DNA of 64,000 bases from Pollenia angustigena. Its lineage: Eukaryota > Arthropoda > Insecta > Diptera > Polleniidae. Below are positions 11,477 to 20,500 of the stretch, piece after piece. Position 1 is the first letter of the stretch; each line of letters opens with the position of its first letter. Where the stretch lies: positions 180,555,253 through 180,619,252 of the forward strand of contig OV884060.1 of NCBI GenBank assembly GCA_930367215.1. The letters run 5' to 3'. The notes beneath the pieces are model-generated. The model did not search any database and was not told where the DNA came from. It saw only the letters and a list, made by a program, of their open reading frames with translations. Made by a program: the position numbers and the translations under genes.

Positions 11477-12250
11477 AATGTTTTAGAAATTCATATTTTC
11501 TGGCCGATAACTCTTCAATAACAATATCAATGACACAAGCAATCAATGCCGTTATAATTCCAATTTGTATGAATATAATCCAACGTAAAATATCTTTTCT
11601 AATAGAAAAACGTGCACTGCTGGTAAGTTGTTGTTCCTTTTGAAATAAAACATTTTCACAGACATCATAGTCTAAACTCTATTACATCAATAAAATAAAT
11701 AAAAGCTTGTGGTATTTAAAAAATTTAAATGAAAACAACAAAAAGTCAAACCTCATAAGTGTCTTGCTGTTCGGCGCGAGTTTCATTTATTACAGCTGTG
11801 CGAGATCGTACACGAAATGTGGGCTGCTGTTGGGTAGGATTTGTTCCCGACTGTAATGTCTGCTGTTGCGATCCAGAAGAAGATGGTAAGTTGCTGTTAT
11901 TAATTGAACGTGATGATGTTGTATTGAAAACCTATTTGCGTTTATAAAAAAAAACATGAGTCATATCTAAGAATGAGAACTGCAATTTAACTTACAATGG
12001 GTTCTGCCACCTCTGTACGACTGGAAGTTTTTGGATTTTGATTAATCGGTTGATTCTCTTTATCCAAAGAAATCTTTTGTTTCAATTTATTACTATCCGA
12101 CTTGATAGTATTTTTTAAACTACTAGACAACATTTGCTCGTCATCAGAACTACTTTCGTCCATTATGTTGTCGGCATTTGTTGCAAAAAGTTTTTCATCT
12201 TGTTTCTGATAGCTATTTAATAACTTTTCTATGTCTTTGTTAGTTTCCAT
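11477..12250 (-). CDS. ClC-b: ClC-7-type chloride/proton exchanger, first three coding exons (5' partial gene)
   Basis: Spliced minus-strand gene: exon 1 11996-12250 (ATG at 12250), exon 2 11752-11931, exon 3 11477-11678. Donors are GTAAGT, GTTTGA (weak) and GTAAGT; acceptors end in AG; the first two junctions are in phase 0 and exon 3 ends in phase 1. This gives 212 residues. Residues 1-145 are a polar, acidic N-terminus (SSSDDE, later Q/S/T-rich), as expected for a cytosolic tail. Across the exon 2/3 junction the chain reads YE/SLDYDVCENVLF, matching the conserved ESLDYD-ENxLF box of vertebrate CLCN7. ILRWIIFIQIGIITALIAC (about 175-193) is the first membrane helix, followed by VIDIVIEELSARKY. 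The family exchanges 2 Cl- for 1 H+ in lysosomes/late endosomes. The remaining exons are not in the window: the sequence from 11476 to base 1 is intron filled with transposons. Confidence 0.85.
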
Positions 12251-13091
12251 TTTAAAGATTTACTTTAATACTTTTATCGGGTGATAATAAAAATAATTAA
12301 TAAAAACTTTTGATTACACATGAACGTACATTGTGCAAAATTTTTATTAAAAAAAAAAAGCAAAACAAAAAGCCACAAAGAGTAAAGCAGCCCATACACG
12401 ATTCAATTAAGTTGCAGTGATGTCAGATGAAATTTTAATAGCTTCCTACGTTTGCATAAAAAAAATCCCCACATTTCCCTACAACAGCAATATTTTTCCC
12501 CTACAATTTTCCCTCCATATATTAGGTATAAGTAAAACTCAAATATTATTAATAATTCAATATAGTAAATTTTATTTACATTAAACAAAAAACAATAACA
12601 TACATTAAATAAATTTCAGGTAGTTTGTATACGTATAAAAAATTAGTTGTGAAGCACTTGCGAATTCATTTTCTTAAAATGACTTTCTGTACAACGGAAG
12701 CTTGTACAGTTTAACATTTTTGATTGTAAGTATAATCTAAGAATACATCTGAAATTTAAAACTTCGTGACTCAGTTTATTTTTTTTTTTTTTTTTTTGTA
12801 CGGCCCACAGAGGAGTATTTGGCCTGAAAAGCTGGCTAAAAAGGCAAAACTGAATTTTAGGAAATCTTCAGAACTAAGTACGCAGCTCGACAGACAACAG
12901 TATTTTACATTATATTGTAAATTTTGAAGACTTTTAGTTGGGATTTGTAGCTCTGAGACCCTGCTTAAGTCAGGAAAGTGAAGAAAATTATATGAGATTT
13001 AAATGTTTTTTTTTCGGTTTCTGGATGCTTATATGATTTTTTTTGCGGCTAAACGAATTAAGGTTTAACAAAGATTTATTTTTCACTGAAA
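12251..13091. other. ClC-b upstream region
   Basis: Holds the 5' leader and promoter area of ClC-b (minus strand) and a poly-T tract at 12778-12797. No further gene, no TATA box that I would defend, and no clear transposon ends were seen. Confidence 0.4.
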
Positions 13092-13356
13092 GTGCTGGTT
13101 CACACAGGTCAAGTTTGACTCTTCAAGTCTTGAGCTTTTAGGAGAGAGGGGTAAAGAGAATGGAAAGGGGTACATACTTGACCGTACCAGTCAGTTTTGT
13201 ATTTTTCTTTTCTTTTTTCATCCGTAATATAATAAAAAGCTACAAAGTTGAAGGAAAAGAAAACAAAAATTAATTTTGTGCATGAACGTGAACGGAAGTT
13301 CAAAAGAAAATTTAAATAAAACTGTTCAAGTAAACTTGACATGTGTGAACCGGCAC
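13092..13356. mobile_element. 265-bp MITE
   Basis: Ends are imperfect inverted repeats of about 24 bp: GTGCTGGTTCACACAGGTCA at 13092 against its near-complement ending at 13356 (TGTGTGAACCGGCAC). Flanked by AAA on both sides (13089-13091, 13357-13359), a possible 3-bp duplication. No coding content. Confidence 0.65.
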
Positions 13357-13376
13357 AAAGGTTTGATCAAAAGTTT

Positions 13377-13514
13377 CGATTTGTCAAAGTTTGTATACAA
13401 ACTTGTTTTTTATGTAAACAAACCTGTTTTTTTTACTAGCAATATTTTTGACAACCCGACCACAGAAGCATTGTAGTTGTAGAGTTGACCTCACCTTCTA
13501 GTCAATTCGCCTTG
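13377..13514. mobile_element. Truncated hAT MITE (CAAGGCGAATTGACTAG family)
   Basis: About 138 bp nearly identical to the right two-thirds of the complete copy at 21169-21359, including the end TAGTCAATTCGCCTTG. The left end is missing, so no target duplication can be read. Confidence 0.75.
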
Positions 13515-13992
13515 GAAATTGTATTTAAATAAAATTTTCATGTTCAAAAAAACGCTAGTGTCAAGTGTAGTAGTTTGTTTGCATGTCCTATACATTTGTA
13601 TATATACACCTGACCCTCAATTGCCGGTTAAAACTGAAAATTAAGATTATTTATATATTTGTTTTGAGTATAAAAAAAAAGTATAAAGATTAGTAAATGA
13701 AAGTAAAAGCTTATTTCTCAGGGAGCTCCTTTAGATAAGATAACAATAAGAGTACAGAAAAATAGACATGAGTTAAAAATAAATTAAAAATGAAAATAAA
13801 TATATATATATATATGATGAATTATAGAAAAAAAGGTTAAATGAGGATAAATTATAGTTGTATATATTGATGTTTTTTTGTGTTTATTTTTTTAGGTTTT
13901 TTTATATGAGTGTAATTATTATTATTATTATTATTAACTATAAAAAAATATATTCTTTAATAATAAATAATGTAAATTTTAAATTTGAATAG
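13515..13992. other. AT-rich intergenic stretch with microsatellites
   Basis: Contains short (TA)n at 13801-13814 and (ATT)n at 13916-13935. No gene recognised. Confidence 0.4.
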
Positions 13993-14190
13993 CTAGATTC
14001 TTTGATTTAGCAAGGTACAGGTAATGATGGTGTGGTAAGTGAAGAAGTGGTCAAGTGGGTAGTGGGTCATAGGAAGAAGGTAAGCGGATGCTTCTATGAC
14101 ATGGTTGGGAGGGCCAAATGAGACAAACAGCTGTCTCCCAAATTCTTCATGTGGTAGAGTTGTGTTAAGTAATAGTTTTGATTGTTTCAT
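13993..14190 (-). other. Unassigned 65-codon open frame
   Basis: Minus-strand frame starting MKQSKLLLNTTLPHEEFGRQ and containing FGPPNHVIEASAYLLPM. Its base composition is noticeably less AT-rich than the flanks, and the + strand next to it (14212-14280) carries a hairpin-like GGTGAGGAGGTTT/AAACCTCGCC pair. I do not recognise the protein. It could be a last exon of stil (see the splice-donor note there), a transposon fragment, or noise. Confidence 0.25.
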
Positions 14191-14382
14191 TTTTTTGTTA
14201 AATGTTCGAATACGAGGCTGGTGAGGAGGTTTGGAACCCCCCGAGAAAAAAAATGTTCAAGAACTAGTGGGAAACCTCGCCAGACCAAACGGTTCGTAAC
14301 AGGCTAAAATATGGAAATTATTTACAAACAAATCGATACAAAAATTCATTAAAAGCTCTAAACGCATAAATATATTGTTTCT

Positions 14383-14405
14383 AGTAGTAGTAGTAGTAGT
14401 AGTAG
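14383..14405. repeat. (AGT)n microsatellite
   Basis: About seven and a half copies of AGT. Confidence 0.9.
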
Positions 14406-14547
14406 GATATGACAGGACATCTCAAAAAGCACTACAGATAAAATTTAAGACAACAAATCCCATTGTTGATTTAGCTGATACATGTAAAAATTCCTTTCTT
14501 AAATTTTTTCATACATCAAATTAAGTTATCTTGTAAATTAATACGTA

Positions 14548-14665
14548 TAATTACCTCACTGAGGTATTTAAACGAATTCGCTTAATTACCTCAATGAGGT
14601 AGTTAAACGTATTCTTATTATTACCTCAACGAGGTAGTTAAGCGTATTCGTTTAAATGCTTACCC
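14548..14665. repeat. Three tandem units, each with a TACCTCA/TGAGGTA dyad
   Basis: Units of about 45-50 bp begin near 14550, 14596 and 14640. Each has the inverted pair TACCTCA-N-TGAGGTA (central base varying C/A/C) followed by GTTAAACG and TATTCG-type words. The pairing is kept while the loop base changes. Confidence 0.7.
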
Positions 14666-15846
14666 CGCATAATTACCCAAAAATATTGCCATTTTTGTCG
14701 AGGTAATTATCCGTGGAATACTGATAATTATAATACTTATGGCTAATAAATCACAGATAGTTTAAACGCTGGTTAAGTTGAACTAAACTTGAATTTATAT
14801 GTAGTTTTAACTCAACATCTATAAATCAGTGTCCCATGTATTATATATTGTTAAAAAAATAACATGTGGCAGCACTACGATAAACCTTATCAAATTTTAT
14901 GCGTTTAAAGATGGTTTATATTTTTAGAGATTTATAGATTTGTTGGTTTAAAAACATTTTAAACTAAAAATAGAGCTTAACTTGCTCTGATTTTTTAGCC
15001 CTTATTGTACAAGTTTTTTTTAAGAAAAACTAAAGAACAACTAATTAATATTAATCAGGGCCATTTGTTGATTTTTTTTTTATTGGTAGGACGATTTTTC
15101 GAAAGAAAATAATCTGACAGCACTATTTCACTTGTTTGTTTTCTTTGAGTACAATAACTGCCTGTTTTTAAAACACGAGTGCAAAACTCTTTCAAATTAC
15201 TGCCTGCTTTTAGATCGCTAGCACAAGTGACTCGTTAAACCAACATTTAAAACAAAATTCCAAAATGTTCATTCCTTAAGGGGGCTCCCATACAAAATGT
15301 TAAATACAGACTAGAAATATATTGAAGAAAACGTACCATAACATCCAATGAGTAAGTAGCCTTAACTATTTCTCGAGACATACTTACTTGCCCCTTAACA
15401 CCACTTCTTAAGGGGGCTCCCATACAAATATTGCGTTTTATGACATTTTTAAATAAATTAAAATTTTTCGACTTTTGTGAATAAAATCAAAAGTTGTTAA
15501 CAGATTTTAATCATTTATAGCTTATTTTGTATGAAGCTTTGTTTTTTATATGTCTGGAAGAAGCATAGCTGTAATTTTTTATAGATTTTTAACAAACAAA
15601 AATTTCGAAATGTTGCTAAAAAATAATTTTTGTTGCAAAAAAAAAAATTATATTTCTAAAACGACTGCGCATGTTAGAAAACATTTAACGTTTAAAAGAA
15701 ATTTTATTCCAGATTTTCGTTATTTTTAGTAATTTCAATAAACTGAACCCTTTTTGAACCGGTATTGGATTCAGCGTACCCGAATTAGGTTAAAGCGCCA
15801 GTTGCCCGGCTTGTCTCAAAAAAAAGTGTCAAATTCTAGCACATTG
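14666..15846. other. Intergenic AT-rich sequence with one direct repeat
   Basis: The phrase CTTAAGGGGGCTCCCATAC occurs at about 15276 and again at about 15411 in the same orientation, 135 bases apart, possibly marking the edges of an old insertion. No gene recognised. Confidence 0.45.
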
Positions 15847-16089
15847 TACACAGAAAAAAATAAAAATTTATTTCAATTAAAAATTTGTGATATTAATTAA
15901 AAAAATTAATTAAATTTGCACCAGTAAACAAATTAATAGTATCAATTAAGCAAGTTAATAGTATTAATTAAACGTTTAATTTACTTGATTAAACGTTTAA
16001 TTCACTTGATTAAATTTTTAATTAAAACTGATTTTATTTTTGATTAATGCTTTAATTGGTGTAAAATTTTGGAGAATTTTTTCTGTGTA
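15847..16089. mobile_element. AT-rich MITE with ACACAGAAAAA ends
   Basis: The left end reads ACACAGAAAAAAAT and the right end is its inverse, TTTTTTCTGTGT. The interior is built from TTAATT/AATTAA words, with repeats such as AATTAAACGTTTAATT near 15962-16005. Length about 243 bp; no coding content. Confidence 0.6.
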
Positions 16090-16809
16090 ATTGTTTGATA
16101 AAACTTTCGAAAAGCAATAAAAAAAATTTTTTTTAAATATAACAATAAAAAGAAATGAATTGTACTTTATATTTATACTGTATACTTTTTTTTCTCTTAA
16201 CCTTTAATATGCAATGTACTTTAATTGCAACAAAAAAAGTTGGGAGCCCTACTTATAACACACGTTAAATTCAAATTGCACACAAATCGCAAGTCACCAA
16301 TAAATATTGTCAAAATTCCTTTCTTCATAAAAATAATTTAATGAAAATTAAATTTGGTGAACTTAAGCCTAATTAAAAATATTAAAAATATTGTCAAAAA
16401 TAACTATCCACAGAGTACATCTCTGTATACTTTGTGGTTTAAACTTACGATGCAGATATAGATCGCTATGCATTTAAGGGTTTAGCAAAGTTTTAAAATT
16501 TTTGCAACGTTTAATTTCCTTGGTTAGTTTTTATTAAAATGAAATAAATAAATAAAAAAATTTCCTAATAAAATTTCTAACCATTACTTCTTTTTAATTC
16601 GCATTTATTTAAAAAAACAACAAAAAAAATTACAAATACTGTTCCGGTGCAGTCGACTTTCATAATAGGGGTGATTATAAATTTAATTAAAATTCACAAT
16701 TTAAACTTCAAATGTAAGTTTCTAAAAACAAAAAAATATTTTTTTAAACGTTATTTTAAAAACTTTATTGTTTTGAACCATGGTAATTTCACCATGTTTT
16801 GAACTTTAA

Positions 16810-16952
16810 CATAGGGTCTTCACCTGACAATTTTTTGTCATACCAAACGTCAAAGTCCATATTAAAAAAACTTTAAAATTTTTGTCAGCGTTTTTTTTTA
16901 TATGAAGTTTGACGTTTGGTATGACAAAAAATTGTCAGGTGAAGACCCTATG
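16810..16952. mobile_element. 143-bp foldback MITE with TAA duplication
   Basis: Near-perfect inverted repeats of about 43 bp start CATAGGGTCTTCACCTGACA at 16810; the right end finishes at 16952. TAA flanks both sides (16807-16809, 16953-16955). A 3-bp TWA duplication is typical of PIF/Harbinger-mobilised elements. The whole unit can fold into a long hairpin. Confidence 0.8.
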
Positions 16953-16955
16953 TAA

Positions 16956-17555
16956 AGAACAATTCAAACAACACTATTTTTTTTTTGTACGGATGCAAAT
17001 ATTTTTTTAACACCAATGATAAATATTTTTTCATGTACAAAATACATATTGTACTTCAAAAAAAAATATCTTTTTTTTTAACTAAGACCGTTTTCTTCGC
17101 TAGACCTCTTTCTAACAAACAAAAAGTTGCATGTGAAAGTTGCGGCGTTAATTGCATAATGTAAATATGTTCAAATATATATAAAACCTTATAAATTTTA
17201 AAATCATTTTCAGATATTAAAGTTTAAAATAGGTTTTTAATGCAAATAATAATGTATTGGTGGTATTTTGTTAAACAAATTTGGGGAAATTTTTTTTGTG
17301 TCTTGGGTAATTAATTTCGCTTTCCCTCTGATTTATTTCCCTAACCCAGAATAATATTAAAAGAATTTATTTAAATCATTAATTTTATGTACTAAATTAA
17401 CTTTTTATTTCAATGAAAAAAGAAAAAAAAAATATAAAACTAATAAAAATTTGTACTTCATTGGAATATATATAATATATACATATGTACATACTTATGT
17501 TACTCTTTTTAATAAACGAATATATAAAATGCGTACGTTCAATTAGCGCAATATC
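16956..17555 (-). other. Region 3' of stil
   Basis: Very AT-rich sequence downstream of the stil stop codon. A minus-strand AATAAA lies at 17404-17409 and is a reasonable polyadenylation signal. No transposon ends were seen. Confidence 0.4.
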
Positions 17556-20500
17556 TTACCAATTGAACTGAAAACCAGGATTTAAAAATTTAAATTTTGC
17601 AATATCTAGAAACATACGATTCGATTCAATTTGATTACGTACATTCATTTCACGTTGTATATCTTGCAACGAACTTTCAACTTGCCCTAAAAGTTCCTGC
17701 CATTTTGCATTGTTATTATTAGAGTAACTATTGCTATTATGTTCAACATCAATTGTTGTAGTATTAACTTTTTGAGTACCAGCTCTGTTATTATTAATAC
17801 TACTATCCTCGATGTTATTTTGAGAATCATTATCTTCAGAATTTGAAAATATCCCTGAGTCAGTTTGATAAGTTAGATCAATAGCTTCTGTCTCTGCTCC
17901 CACTGACAAGTGTTCCGGCTTTATTATTGTTAAATTATTGTGTTGCAAAGAAAAATTATTGTAGAAACGATTTGCTTCCATATCGTATTGATGACTACTC
18001 GAGTAACTGCTCATAACACTGGGACATGATAAATTTCGGTTATTTGTATGATTTTCAGTAATATATTCATTTGGTTTTGTGCCGTTATTGGTAAAAGATA
18101 AATTTGTTGGATGATTATTTGAATTTGAAAAACTTTTAAAAGATGTTTCTGTTATAATCTAAAGAAATTTAGCAAAAAAAAAGTATTTTAAAAGAATGTT
18201 AAAAAAAAGAAAATACAGTTATTTTTTTTAAGAGTATGAAATTGAAGATTTTACTTTGTACTTACATCATGTGATTTACTCTTCTCTTGCTGTGTTGGTT
18301 GTTGTTGGACATTTAAGCTCTGAATTTCATGGTTCTCTTGTGATTTTAAACTATAATTAATTGGCTGCTCAGTTTGTTCATTTGTTGGTAGTTTAGCAAT
18401 TGGCATAACGACACAGTTTGCATTATTCCACTAAAAAGATTCGAAAAAATTGAGTTAAATTTAGCAAAAACAAAATTTTACTGTTTGTAATTTTGAACGA
18501 AAGATATTTTGTAAAATATAACGGAACACTAAAAGATAGTAACATGCCATAAAAGAGATACCTACATGCCTACATAAATATTTTTTTTTTTTTTTTTCAT
18601 TTTAATACCTACTGTTATGGTGCTTATAATATTTGAATATATAAATTATATACAGTATCGGACAAAACCTAAGCACCCCCTCAGTATATTTTTTTTAAAT
18701 GTTAATTTTTTTAAGAAAACAAAATAATTAAACATTTTTTTTTATTTTTTTATTTATTTATATCTTTTTTATTGAAAAACACAAACTTAAGGAATTCAGA
18801 ATTTAATAAAAAAAGTTATAATTCAAAAAATATTTTAAGTCGCAAAAATAAGCGGACTAAACTAAAGCACCCCCAACTTAAGGTGCAAAAAAAACTATTG
18901 AAATCAATATTTCGTTGCGAATTCTTTATTCTGGATGACACACGCACATCTTTTAGGCATAGAGGATATTAAATTATTTCGGGTGATATTGCTTCCCAGG
19001 CCATATTTGCAGCTTCAAATAAATTTTCTTCGGTTTTGCAATTTTCTCGGTTGATTTTTATGTTAACGATTTCCCTCAAGTTCTCGATTGGGTTAAGATC
19101 AAGTGAATTTATCAAGACACTAATTAAGTGCAAAATATTCGATCAACAGATCAATTATTTCTAGGCTAATTAAAAAGTTTTTGCAGACTGGTCGCACATC
19201 TCCTACTCATTCTGGAGGAAGGCCACTTTAAACTTCGCAACATGAAGACTCCTTAATTAAAAGGACAATCCAAAAAAAAAAAAATTTATTATATGGGCAT
19301 TTCCTGGGGTCACGAACGTACGTTCGTACGCTTTTGATGTACAAATAATATAGAATACAAAACTTTTCCTAGCATTTTTTTTGCGATTCGATAGCATTTG
19401 GGTAGCTCTATGTTTAGTACAAAAGATGGATATCATCAAGTTTAAGTTTTCATAATAAAAGTTATAAACGTGTGGTCACGAACGTACGCAATATAGAAGT
19501 CAACTTCGGCTGACAGTAGTGAAATGTAAAAATCTGCGTAATGAAACGGAATTTTCAAAAGTGATTAATTTATTTTAAAAGTGTACTAATGTAGGTCTCC
19601 ATCCAGTATTTACAAAATAAAATATCTCTCTTGGTTTTTATTAAATTGGCTTATGTACCGGTCGCGAACGTACGGATCGCGAACGTACGATTTTTCCATA
19701 TGTTTTTTTTATTAATATCACCATGCATTTTACCATAAATGTCTTCAAATTTCTTTAACAAAAAAACTTAATACTCCTTTTACAATTGATTGTAATGGAG
19801 AGATTATGAAGAAAGAATGTAAACATAACATATTTTTTGCATGTAAAATAAGCATATAAAAATGTCTATAGAAGTAGAAAATACAGGAAATTATAAAATT
19901 TTCCAGTTTCCAGCCCAATTTTCTCAGGTAAAACAGCTCAGATATGCTAGGAAAAATAAAAAATAAGACATTTTTTCAAAACTATGTATGTTGGACAGAT
20001 AGTTGAAAAAACTATGGCCTATTCGTCGATTTTGAACGAAATTATAAAATATTCAGCCTTATTCCGGTTGTCGTTGTCGTAATCGCTCAAGTCGTTTTTT
20101 GTAAGAGATTAAAGAACACTGGTTTTGTGTTACTTTAATCTCTTACAAAAAACGACTTGAGCGATTACGACAACGACAACCGGAATAAGGCTGATTGTTT
20201 TTGTTTTACATGTAAGTTACGAAATCTTCATTCGAAATCGACGAACAGGCCATAATTTTAATATGTAACATAATTTTATTGCAAATGTGTATGCAATAAT
20301 TATTAAAACTTAAATATGTACGTTCCTTTTTTTCAATTAACGGCCAATTTCACCAAGTTCTGTTAAAACTAAGTTCATACTACTTTAACTTCCAGTTAAC
20401 AATATGTTTTTGACAGTTATAACTAATAGTTCATTAAAACTAAACTTGGTGAAATTGGCCGTAAATAAAATTGAAACTGTTTTCAACTTAATGAGAATTG

